A DNA stretch of 64,000 bases from the NCBI GenBank assembly GCA_905188085.1, contig CAJJKN010000003.1, forward strand, positions 124,001 through 188,000, given 5' to 3'. The stretch's first letter is position 1. Every line of letters begins with the position of its first letter. Below are positions 10,099 through 17,563 of this stretch, piece after piece. Both the position numbers and the translations under genes were made by a program. The stretch is from an uncultured Bacillota bacterium (lineage in GTDB: Bacteria; Bacillota; Clostridia; Christensenellales; QAND01). The notes beneath the pieces are model-generated. The model saw only the letters and a program-made list of their open reading frames with translations, was not told the DNA's origin and made no database searches.

Positions 10099-12042
10099 AT
10101 GGGCGAACCGCATGAAAAAAAGAAGATTTGCATTGGTCTGTTGGCCCATGTAGACGCCGGGAAAACAACGCTCAGCGAGCGCATTTTATACCAGGCGCAA
10201 ACCATCCGCCGTTTGGGCCGGGTGGATAAGCAAACCGCCTTTTTAGACAGCGATCCGCTGGAGCGCCAGCGCGGCATCACCATCTTTTCCGCCCAGGCGC
10301 CGTTTGTTCATAACAACGTCGCGTTTACCCTGCTGGATACCCCCGGCCATGTGGACTTTTCCTCGGAAATGGAGCGCGTGTTGTCCGTTTTGGATTGCGC
10401 CGTGCTCGTTGTCAGCGCCGTGGAGGGCGTGCAGGCCCATACGGAAACCATCTGGCGTCTGCTTTGTGCGCACCGGGTGCCCGTGTTTTTCTTTATCAAC
10501 AAGCAAGATTTGGACACCGCCGACCCCGCCGCCGTTTTGCGTGAAATTGCCAAGCGGTTAACGCCCGATGTTTGCAATCTGTCCGACGGGTTCACCACGC
10601 AGGCCATTGAACAGATCGCCGAAACGGATGACGATCTGTTATCCGCCTATTTTGAAACCGGTTATGATCCTGTCCGCTGGCAATCCGCCGCCCGGCAGTT
10701 GGTGCAAAGCCGCCGCCTTTTCCCCTGTTATATCGGCAGCGCACTGAATGGCGCCGGCGTCACTGCGCTGCTGGATGGATTATCGCAGTTTTCCTCTTCG
10801 CGCTATTTCGAAAAAGACGGCCCGCTGCAAGCGCGCGTGTTTCGCATCAGCCATGACGACAAAGGCGTTCGCTGGGCGCATCTGCGTTTGTTTTTCGGCT
10901 GTCTTGCAGCCAAGCAATCCATCGGCGAAGAAAAAATCCATGAGCTCCGCCAGTTCATCGGTGAAAAATCCGTTTCTGTTCCCCTGGCCGTGGCCGGGGA
11001 TGTGTGCGCGGTTTCCGGGCTCTCCTCTTTGCGCCCCGGCGACGGCATCGGCCTTCCCGCGGCGGTCCCGCCGCAAATGCAGCCGGCGCTGTCTGCCGAG
11101 ATCCTTTATCCGGATTCCGTTTCCCCGCAGCGCGTATTATCCGCGTTTCGCCAGCTGGAAGAAGAAGATCCGCTTTTGCACATCGCCTTTGAGACGGATA
11201 CCAACCAGCTCCGTTTACAGGTTATGGGAAAAATACAACTGGAAGTGTTGTCCGCGCTGATTCCGCAGCGCTTCGGTTTTTCCATAACGTTCGGCCCCTG
11301 CCGCGTGTTGTATCAGGAAACCATCACCGCGCCCGTTTGCGGCTTTGGGCATTTTGAACCTCTGCGCCATTATGCCGAGGTGCATTTCCGCCTGTCTCCC
11401 GGGCCCAGGGGCAGCGGGCTTGTGTTTCAAAGCGCCCTGTCTACCGATGTTTTGCCCGCTCAATTTCAAAACCTTATCCGCACCCATGTCTTTGAAACCA
11501 CACATCCGGGCCTGCTTACCGGTTCGCCGGTAACGGATCTGTCCATCACGCTTACCAACGGCCGCGCCCATGAAAAGCATACCGAGGGCGGCGATTTTCG
11601 GCAGGCTGTCTGCCGCGCCATCCGGCAGGGCCTGGAACAGGCACAAAACGTTTTGCTGGAGCCCTACTATGCTTTCACCCTTACCGTGCCGGAGCACACC
11701 GTTGGCCGGGCGCTGACGGATTTACAGCGCAAAAACGCCAGTTTTGGCGCCCCGCAGCTTTCCCGGGGGCGCAGTACCCTTGCCGGGCGGGCGCCGGCGG
11801 CCTGTATGATGGAATACGCCGCGGAGGTGGCCTCCTATACCAAAGGCGAAGGCGTTTTGCAGCTTCGCTTTGACGGATACGATGTCTGTCATAATACAGA
11901 GCAGGTCATCCAAACCATTGGATATAATAAAGTGGAAGACCGCGCGCATCCCTCTTCTTCGGTGTTCTGTTCTCATGGGGCGGGCTATCCTGTGCCCTGG
12001 CAGGAAGTGCGGCAGCATTTGCATTGCCCCATCGTTGAATAA
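10099..12042 (+). CDS. TetM-like ribosomal-protection-type translation factor GTPase
   Basis: EF-G-related GTPase of the Tet(M)/Tet(O)/OtrA group (647 residues). The G domain shows AHVDAGKT (residues 16-23), ERQRGIT (switch I), DTPGHVDF and NKQD. EF-G-like domains II-V follow, and the C-terminus carries VFCSHGAGYPVPW, a typical ending of this group. Known relatives remove tetracycline from the ribosome, but many chromosomal clostridial homologues have no proven resistance role. It stands alone on its own promoter, without mobile-element genes or an obvious tet leader peptide, so I infer a resident gene. Confidence 0.88.
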   Translation: MGEPHEKKKICIGLLAHVDAGKTTLSERILYQAQTIRRLGRVDKQTAFLDSDPLERQRGITIFSAQAPFVHNNVAFTLLDTPGHVDFSSEMERVLSVLDCAVLVVSAVEGVQAHTETIWRLLCAHRVPVFFFINKQDLDTADPAAVLREIAKRLTPDVCNLSDGFTTQAIEQIAETDDDLLSAYFETGYDPVRWQSAARQLVQSRRLFPCYIGSALNGAGVTALLDGLSQFSSSRYFEKDGPLQARVFRISHDDKGVRWAHLRLFFGCLAAKQSIGEEKIHELRQFIGEKSVSVPLAVAGDVCAVSGLSSLRPGDGIGLPAAVPPQMQPALSAEILYPDSVSPQRVLSAFRQLEEEDPLLHIAFETDTNQLRLQVMGKIQLEVLSALIPQRFGFSITFGPCRVLYQETITAPVCGFGHFEPLRHYAEVHFRLSPGPRGSGLVFQSALSTDVLPAQFQNLIRTHVFETTHPGLLTGSPVTDLSITLTNGRAHEKHTEGGDFRQAVCRAIRQGLEQAQNVLLEPYYAFTLTVPEHTVGRALTDLQRKNASFGAPQLSRGRSTLAGRAPAACMMEYAAEVASYTKGEGVLQLRFDGYDVCHNTEQVIQTIGYNKVEDRAHPSSSVFCSHGAGYPVPWQEVRQHLHCPIVE

Positions 12043-12079
12043 ACTTATTTTTCCTCTGTCTTTTTCCCCGTGTTTTCTG

Positions 12080-12085
12080 TATAAT
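12080..12085 (+). promoter_or_regulatory. -10 element upstream of the YjdF-like gene
   Basis: TATAAT at 12080-12085. Transcription starting about seven bases later would exclude the upstream ATG at 12091 as start codon and supports ATG 12127. Confidence 0.45.
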
Positions 12086-12126
12086 ACTCTATGAAATTTT
12101 GGCATTCGCCTTTCAAAGGGGTTTTT

Positions 12127-12918
12127 ATGAAAGAAAAACAGGACAAGGAAACACGCCGGCAGCGGCTTTTGAAATGGCTCACCGGGCTTGTTTATTTTTC
12201 CTTGCTCAGCTCCATTGTCTATGTTGTGGCGCGTATTTTTGCGGCGCCTTCCCTGCCCGGCTTTGCCACGGAGGGGGAGCGCTTGAAAAGCGATTACGTT
12301 CTCATGCTGGTGCAATGTATTTTGGCGCTTATGGTTTTGATGCTGCCCAGCGTCATCGCCAAAAAATTCAAGCTGCAAATTCCGTCCATGATGCTGATTT
12401 TATTTGTGCTTTTTCTGTACTGTGCGGTATACTTGGGCGAGGTGCGGTCGTTTTATTATAAAATTTCCAATTGGGATACCATCCTGCATTGTTTTAGCGG
12501 CGGCATGCTGGGGGCGCTCGGGTTTTCCGTGGTGGCGCTTTTAAATAATTCGGATCGTATTCCCGTAAACCTGAGCCCGATTTTCATCGCGTTTTTCGCC
12601 TTCTGCTTTGCTTTGATGCTGGGGGCATTGTGGGAAATTTATGAATTTACCATAGACGGCATCATGCACCTTAACATGCAAAAATACGCAACCGAAAGCG
12701 GTGTTACGCTGGTAGGTCGCGCGGCGCTGGTTGATACCATGGAAGATTTAATTGTGGATTCCATCGGCGCATTTGTCATCGCTTGTATCGGGTATATTTC
12801 CAGCAAATACAAAAAAGGCTGGCTGGAATCTTTGCTTATCACCCGCAAAAAAGACCAGCCCGCCCATACAGAACAACAAAATACGGATTGCTCGATAGAT
12901 CAGGCGTATAAATCTTAA
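12127..12918 (+). CDS. Polytopic membrane protein, YjdF/DUF2238-like
   Basis: A 263-residue membrane protein of unknown function. ATG 12127 is chosen because AAAGGGG precedes it and the earlier ATG lies at the presumed transcription start. About five or six hydrophobic segments are visible, with a charged N-terminus (KEKQDKETRRQR). The conserved pair WDTILHCFSGGMLGALGF and LGALWEIYEF is typical of the DUF2238 (YjdF) family. The C-terminal 35 residues are polar. It lies 18 bases upstream of a degV gene, probably in the same transcript. Confidence 0.75.
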   Translation: MKEKQDKETRRQRLLKWLTGLVYFSLLSSIVYVVARIFAAPSLPGFATEGERLKSDYVLMLVQCILALMVLMLPSVIAKKFKLQIPSMMLILFVLFLYCAVYLGEVRSFYYKISNWDTILHCFSGGMLGALGFSVVALLNNSDRIPVNLSPIFIAFFAFCFALMLGALWEIYEFTIDGIMHLNMQKYATESGVTLVGRAALVDTMEDLIVDSIGAFVIACIGYISSKYKKGWLESLLITRKKDQPAHTEQQNTDCSIDQAYKS

Positions 12919-12936
12919 TTTTCTGGAGAAATAGAC

Positions 12937-13794
12937 ATGCAACAAAAAATCATTTTAAGTGCAGACAGCTCATGCGATCTGGGGCCGGCGCTTTTGTCCG
13001 AACATCAGGTGCATCTGTTCCCTTTTACCGTTCTTTTGGATGGCAATGCTTATAGCGACGGCATAGACATCACGCCGGACGATATTTACCATACCTGGTG
13101 GAACAAAAAAGTGCTGCCCACCACTGCGGCCGTCAATGAAAACCAATATGATTCGCATTTTCGCCAATGGACAGAACAGGGATATGCCGTGATTCATATT
13201 TCTCTTGCCTCTGCGCTGTCCTCTGCCTATCAAAATGCCTGTCTGGCTGCGCAATCTTTGCCAAACGTCTATGTAATAGATTCTTGCAGCCTTTCCACCG
13301 GCTCCGGGCTTTTGGTGCTTCAGGCGGCAGACCGTATTGCCCGCGGCATGGAAGCCGAGCAGATTTACCGGGAAGTTTCTGCCCTAACGCAAAAGACCCA
13401 GGCCAGTTTCCTGTTGGATACGCTGGAATTTATGCACGCCGGCGGCCGGTGCTCTTCCGTTGCGAAATTGGGCGTGAATATGCTGCATATCAAGCCCTGC
13501 ATTCAGGTGCATCCGGATGACAGCGGTAGCATGGGCATGGGCAAATTGTATCGCGGCAAATTGGATCGTTGCCTGCAAAAATACGTGCGCGACGTATTGG
13601 CCCATCCGGAGCAGATCGATACAAGCCGCGCATTTATCACCCATTCCGGCATAGATGACGCCATTCTTCAGGCCGTTTTTCGTACCGTTTCGGAGCTGGT
13701 GCCCTTTGAGCATATCTATACCACGCGTGCCGGCTGCACCGTTTCTTCACACTGCGGACCAAACACCCTCGGTGTGCTGTATTTGAGAAAATAA
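12937..13794 (+). CDS. DegV family fatty-acid-binding protein
   Basis: DegV proteins (FakB-like) bind a single fatty acid; some present it to the fatty acid kinase FakA for phospholipid synthesis. The 285 residues show the N-terminal ADSSCDL, the conserved PTTAAVN region (normally P-x-T-S-Q-P), a VIDSCSLSTGSGLLVLQA stretch and the ending CGPNTLGVLY. No fakA gene is nearby. GGAGA lies before the ATG. It is followed by a strong terminator. Confidence 0.92.
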   Translation: MQQKIILSADSSCDLGPALLSEHQVHLFPFTVLLDGNAYSDGIDITPDDIYHTWWNKKVLPTTAAVNENQYDSHFRQWTEQGYAVIHISLASALSSAYQNACLAAQSLPNVYVIDSCSLSTGSGLLVLQAADRIARGMEAEQIYREVSALTQKTQASFLLDTLEFMHAGGRCSSVAKLGVNMLHIKPCIQVHPDDSGSMGMGKLYRGKLDRCLQKYVRDVLAHPEQIDTSRAFITHSGIDDAILQAVFRTVSELVPFEHIYTTRAGCTVSSHCGPNTLGVLYLRK

Positions 13795-13804
13795 AGCGTT
13801 TCCC

Positions 13805-13840
13805 ATTCCCAACGGATATGTATCCGTTGGGAATTTTCTT
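13805..13840 (+). terminator. Terminator after degV
   Basis: ATTCCCAACGGATA, two-base loop, TATCCGTTGGGAAT, then TTTCTT: a perfect 14-base stem. Confidence 0.9.
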
Positions 13841-14142
13841 CGTTTGCCCGTTTTATCCGGCCGGCCGTGTTGTTTTTAGGCAACTTTCTTTTTGTCCCCT
13901 TCTTGGCATTTCGTGTTTTTCGACAAATGCTTAGCGGCAAAAACGGTTTTGTGGTCTTTTATTTCCTGTTCTTTATGCAGGAATTGTGTAAAATCGCCCT
14001 TTCTCTTTGCTTCGTGCTTGTTTTTTTAACAAAATTCCCGCATAATAGAGTCACAATTGTCTCGTATGATTTCTTATGTTTTTATTTTGTTTTTGATGAA
14101 TCGAATTTCAACTCGTTTTTTTATTTAAAGGGGGCTTTTGCC
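13841..14142 (+). other. AT-rich intergenic region with a promoter for the PHP gene
   Basis: No credible gene. The reading frame of the downstream PHP gene stays open here but has no family similarity. TTGTTT (14018-14023), 17 bases and CATAAT (14041-14046) form a plausible promoter. AAAGGGGG (about 14127-14134) is the ribosome binding site. Confidence 0.5.
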
Positions 14143-14982
14143 ATGTACGATTATCATATACATTCTTATCATAGTGCAGACGGTATGCAGTCTCTGCGCG
14201 AAATTGCGCTGGGCGCCATCCACAACGGCCTGGATGAAATCTGCGTGACCGCCCATTACGATTACGATTTTCCGCTCGCCCCTCATCTGAATTTCATTTG
14301 TGATCTCATCGATTATGTGGAAGATGTGGAGCGTTATGCTGCACGCTTTGCCGATCAGCTTATCATCAAAACCGGGGTGGAAATCGGCATGCAGGCCGGG
14401 CGTGATGATGTTTTTGCCGCCACCCGTTATGCCATGGAGGGGCTTCGGTTTGATTATATTCTGGGCTCTATCCACTGGATGGGCTTTGCAGAGGGAAATC
14501 CGCAGCATTTGATTGAAGATGGCGTCAACCCCGTTTTCGGTTACGGCGCCACGCCGGACGATGTGATGCGCAAATACGCCCTTCAGCTTTTGTCCTGCGC
14601 CAAAGATTTTCCGGAGCTGGATTGCATCGGGCATCTTACTTATTATTCCCGCCAGAATCCATATCCGGATCGGCAGCTGCGCTACCGCAACGCCCCGGAC
14701 GAATTGGACGCCCTGTTCCAATACCTGATCAGCCATGGCAAAGGGCTGGAAATCAACACCTCCAGCAAAACGCCGTTTGGTTTTTTCATGCCGGATGAAG
14801 ATATCATGTGCCGCTATCATGAATTGGGCGGCGAAATCGTCACCATCGGTTCGGATGCGCATCGTCCGGATCGTATCGGCGAACATTACGCCGCCGCCTG
14901 CCAAATGCTGCGCCGGGCCGGCATGCGGTATGTCTGCACCTATGAAAACCACAATCCTGTTTTCCATCGCATCGGAGGCTGA
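14143..14982 (+). CDS. PHP-domain phosphoesterase, histidinol-phosphatase (HisJ/HisK) type
   Basis: Metal-dependent phosphatase of the polymerase-and-histidinol-phosphatase family (279 residues). Metal ligands are visible in YDYHIHSYHSADG at the N-terminus, in CVTAHYDY, in GVEIGM and in IGSDAHRPDRIG near the C-terminus. ATG 14143 is chosen over the longer open frame because AAAGGGGG lies before it and similarity begins there. No other his gene is present, so histidinol phosphate is only the likeliest substrate. The stop is two bases before the next gene. Confidence 0.88.
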   Translation: MYDYHIHSYHSADGMQSLREIALGAIHNGLDEICVTAHYDYDFPLAPHLNFICDLIDYVEDVERYAARFADQLIIKTGVEIGMQAGRDDVFAATRYAMEGLRFDYILGSIHWMGFAEGNPQHLIEDGVNPVFGYGATPDDVMRKYALQLLSCAKDFPELDCIGHLTYYSRQNPYPDRQLRYRNAPDELDALFQYLISHGKGLEINTSSKTPFGFFMPDEDIMCRYHELGGEIVTIGSDAHRPDRIGEHYAAACQMLRRAGMRYVCTYENHNPVFHRIGG

Positions 14983-14984
14983 GT

Positions 14985-15758
14985 TTGTTGCAGACAAAAA
15001 AATATTTTTTCTTTGATTTTGACGGCACGCTTACCATCGGCTCCACTGCCTGCGTGCCCCCTTCCGCCCGAAAAGCGCTGGATCTTTTGCGCGCCAACGG
15101 GCATTCCGTAGCCGTAGCCACCGGGCGTATGGAGGCGGACATTGCCCGTTTTCTGCCGGATTTGGGCATTCGCAACGCCGTAACCGACGGCGGATACGGC
15201 ATTGTGATCGACGGAAACATCGTGCAGATGAAAACGTTGGATCCTGCCCTGTGCCATAAGGCCTTGGAAGAATTGTCCGCAAAGCATATCCCTTGGGGGT
15301 TCACCTGCGCCAACGAAAAGGTGCGCTATACCAATTCCGTGGAATTTTTGTTGAAAATCAATGACTACTATGCAAAATCCATTTTAGATCCCGATTTGGA
15401 TTTTCATGCGTTTTCCACCTTCCATAAATTGTATATCGCCTGCACCGAAGAAGATCAGGGGCAAATCGAAGCGCTTTCTTATCTGCCCTGGGTACGGTTT
15501 AACGAACGCTGCATTTTCATCGAGGCCACCGAAAAGCAAAAAGGCATTCTCACCATGCTCTCCATGCTCCATGCGCCGCAGGAGGATGTCGTCGTCTTTG
15601 GCGACGGCACCAACGACATCTCCATGTTTTTACCGGAATGGACCTGTATCGCCCTCGGCAATGCGCATCCCGCATTAAAACAGCATGCCGATTACGTTAC
15701 AACCCCTTCCTATCAAGACGGCGTTTTCAATGCCTGTCGTCATTTTGGGTGGATTTAA
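14985..15758 (+). CDS. HAD superfamily phosphatase, Cof/YidA type
   Basis: Haloacid-dehalogenase-type sugar- or nucleotide-phosphate phosphatase (257 residues, type IIB). Motif I is FFDFDGTLT with both catalytic Asp, motif II is VAVATGR, motif III is the Lys in EKQKG and motif IV is VFGDGTNDISMF. A cap domain occupies about residues 80-190. The start is a TTG (14985; a second TTG follows at 14988) behind GGAGG. It is translationally coupled to the PHP phosphatase. Confidence 0.88.
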   Translation: MLQTKKYFFFDFDGTLTIGSTACVPPSARKALDLLRANGHSVAVATGRMEADIARFLPDLGIRNAVTDGGYGIVIDGNIVQMKTLDPALCHKALEELSAKHIPWGFTCANEKVRYTNSVEFLLKINDYYAKSILDPDLDFHAFSTFHKLYIACTEEDQGQIEALSYLPWVRFNERCIFIEATEKQKGILTMLSMLHAPQEDVVVFGDGTNDISMFLPEWTCIALGNAHPALKQHADYVTTPSYQDGVFNACRHFGWI

Positions 15759-15772
15759 TCAAACGCCATTTC

Positions 15773-15801
15773 AAAAGACAGCCTACTCGGGCTGTCTTTT
15801 T
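15773..15801 (+). terminator. Terminator after the PHP-HAD gene pair
   Basis: AAAAGACAGCC, loop TACTC, GGGCTGTCTTTTT. Confidence 0.9.
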
Positions 15802-15884
15802 CGTATTCTGTTTCTTTTGAAAATCCCGCGGCGCCTTGTTTCCGGTTGTTCTTTTTTAATTTTCCCGCCCACCGCGCCGTATTT

Positions 15885-15903
15885 ATTGTATAATTTATAC
15901 AAT
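15885..15903 (+). promoter_or_regulatory. Palindromic operator over the -10 of the GDSL hydrolase gene
   Basis: ATTGTATAA, one T, TTATACAAT: a perfect nine-base inverted repeat. TATAAT (15889-15894) lies inside it, so a bound protein would block RNA polymerase. The regulator is unknown. Confidence 0.55.
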
Positions 15904-15927
15904 GAATTCTATGCTAGGAGATGCGCC

Positions 15928-16563
15928 ATGAAACGAATCCTTTGCTTTGGAGACTCCAACACCTGGGGCTACGCCCCCAAAGACGGGTATCGCTTTGATG
16001 AAAACACCCGTTGGACCGGCCTTTTGCAAAACGCCTTGCCGGATTATAAAATCATCGAGGAGGGATTAAACGGCCGTACCGCCGTATGGGATGACCCCAT
16101 CGAAGGATATAAAAACGGTAAGCCCTACCTGATCCCCTGCCTGGAAAGCCAATCTCCATTGGATCTTGTCATTCTAATGCTTGGCACCAACGACTGCAAA
16201 ACCCGTTTTGGCCTCACCGCTTCCGACGTGGCCGCCGGCGTACGCGAGCTTGCCAACCTCATTCTCCGCTCCACCGCCGGCCGTGACGGCAAAGCCCCGC
16301 GCCTTTTGGTCATGTGTCCGCCGTATACCAATTATGCGCGCGAAGCGGATTATTGCTCTTCTTTTGATGACAATTCCAACCTCATTTCCCGCGAGCTTCC
16401 GGCTAAATTTGCCCGGTTTACCCGCGAAATCGGCTGCGAATATCTGGACTTAAGTCAGATCGTCGTTGCCAGCGAAAAAGACGGCATTCACCTCAATCCG
16501 GATCAGCATCAAAAGGTGGCTGCCGCAGTGAAAGCCAAAGTTTTGGAAATCTTCGGCGCGTAA
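15928..16563 (+). CDS. SGNH/GDSL family hydrolase
   Basis: Esterase/acetylhydrolase of the SGNH fold (211 residues), related to arylesterase/acyl-CoA thioesterase-I-like proteins. Block I FGDSNTWGY carries the nucleophile Ser; the Gly in EEGLNGRT is block II; GTNDCK supplies the oxyanion Asn; DGIHLNPDQH holds the Asp and His of the triad. ATG 15928 follows AGGAG by seven bases. There is no signal peptide, so the enzyme is cytoplasmic. The substrate is not evident. Confidence 0.9.
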   Translation: MKRILCFGDSNTWGYAPKDGYRFDENTRWTGLLQNALPDYKIIEEGLNGRTAVWDDPIEGYKNGKPYLIPCLESQSPLDLVILMLGTNDCKTRFGLTASDVAAGVRELANLILRSTAGRDGKAPRLLVMCPPYTNYAREADYCSSFDDNSNLISRELPAKFARFTREIGCEYLDLSQIVVASEKDGIHLNPDQHQKVAAAVKAKVLEIFGA

Positions 16564-16573
16564 TTTTCTGTAC

Positions 16574-16601
16574 AAAAAAAGGAGCCAAGGCTCCTTTTTT
16601 T
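16574..16601. terminator. Bidirectional terminator between the GDSL and pyridoxal kinase genes
   Basis: Seven A, GGAGCC, loop AA, GGCTCC, seven T; works on both strands and serves convergent genes. Confidence 0.9.
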
Positions 16602-17451
16602 ATTTTTCGTTTTCCAGCATCTGCCAATATTCCGGCAGAGCTTTCTCAAAGCAAACGCCATACCGCCGCTCTATGCCCTCCGGAATGGTGTATTCTATGC
16701 TCTTTTGCGTATATTCCGCCGCAATGCGGGCAGATTCTGTCAGCGAATGCCCGCACAATACCGCGCCCGTCAGCGCGCTGGCATACACATCTCCCGTGCC
16801 GTGATAGCTGCCCGGCATGCGCTTTGCCGTGGGGTATGTGGTCTGTTTTGTTTTTGCATCATACACTGCCGCGCCCAGCCTTCCTTGTTCAAGGCCGATG
16901 CCGGTTAAGACTACGCTGGCCTTTGTCATCTGGCAAAGCTGGTGCATCATCTGCTCCACCGCCGCCCGGTCCAGCGGCTCTTCTTTATACGCCTGGCCCA
17001 GCATCAAGGCTGCCTCCGTACGGTTCGGCACAATTATATCCGCCTTTTGGCATAATTTTTTCATCAGCTGCGGCATGTTTTCCGGCATGCCGGGATACAA
17101 CTTTCCGTCGTCCCCCATCACCGGGTCCACCACCAGCAGCGTTTGTTCCGAGCCAAACAGATCAAACAACTGTTCTATCAGCGCCACCTGCTTATCCGAT
17201 CCCAGATAACCGGTGTAAATGGCGTCAAAGGTTATATCCAAGGTTTTCCAATGCGCAAAAATTTCAGGCAGATCCTGCGTCAAATCCCGAAATGTCATGC
17301 CGGTAAAGCCGCCGGTATGTGTGCTTAACACCGCCGTGGGCAGCACGCTGGTTTCCAGCCCGGCCGCAGACAGAATCGGCAGCGCCACCGTCAGCGAACA
17401 GCGCCCCACGCAAGAAATATCATGCACGGCCAGCACCCGTTTTTGTTTCAT
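16600..17451 (-). CDS. Pyridoxal/pyridoxamine kinase (PdxK/PdxY-like)
   Basis: Ribokinase-fold enzyme that phosphorylates the 5'-OH of B6 vitamers in PLP salvage (283 residues). It opens with LAVHDISCVGRCSL, the substrate-binding start typical of pyridoxal kinases. It has VDPVMGDDGKLY, PNRTEAALM, and near the C-terminus YHGTGDVYASAL, whose Asp is the catalytic base. It is transcribed away from a MocR-type regulator, an arrangement that supports a role in PLP balance. GGGAG precedes the ATG. Confidence 0.92.
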   Translation of the reverse strand: MKQKRVLAVHDISCVGRCSLTVALPILSAAGLETSVLPTAVLSTHTGGFTGMTFRDLTQDLPEIFAHWKTLDITFDAIYTGYLGSDKQVALIEQLFDLFGSEQTLLVVDPVMGDDGKLYPGMPENMPQLMKKLCQKADIIVPNRTEAALMLGQAYKEEPLDRAAVEQMMHQLCQMTKASVVLTGIGLEQGRLGAAVYDAKTKQTTYPTAKRMPGSYHGTGDVYASALTGAVLCGHSLTESARIAAEYTQKSIEYTIPEGIERRYGVCFEKALPEYWQMLENEK

Positions 17452-17465
17452 TTTTCTTCGCTCCC

Positions 17466-17494
17466 TTGACCTTGCTTTTTCTGTATCCTATAAT
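17466..17494 (+). promoter_or_regulatory. Promoter of the MocR/PdxR-like gene
   Basis: TTGACC (17466-17471), a 17-base spacer and TATAAT (17489-17494): near-consensus. The minus strand of the same segment carries TATTAT-type -10 candidates for the kinase gene, so the two promoters overlap. Confidence 0.75.
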
Positions 17495-17506
17495 ACGCAA
17501 AAACTG

Positions 17507-17521
17507 ACCTTTTTAAAAGGT
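17507..17521. promoter_or_regulatory. Palindrome ACCTTTT-T-AAAAGGT, probable operator
   Basis: A perfect seven-base inverted repeat with a one-base centre, about 13 bases after the -10 of the regulator gene and upstream of the kinase promoter. It is a good candidate for autoregulation by the MocR protein. Confidence 0.5.
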
Positions 17522-17563
17522 TTACTTTTTGTCTTTTTCATCTGTCCAGTTTAGGAGGTTTTC

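Noticed and set aside
10099..12042. Acquired tetracycline resistance gene
   Set aside because: No integrase, transposase, leader peptide or compositional break around it; I keep the broader TetM-like call.
13867..14142. N-terminal extension of the PHP phosphatase open frame
   Set aside because: No similarity to the family, a promoter inside it, and a strong ribosome binding site just before ATG 14143.
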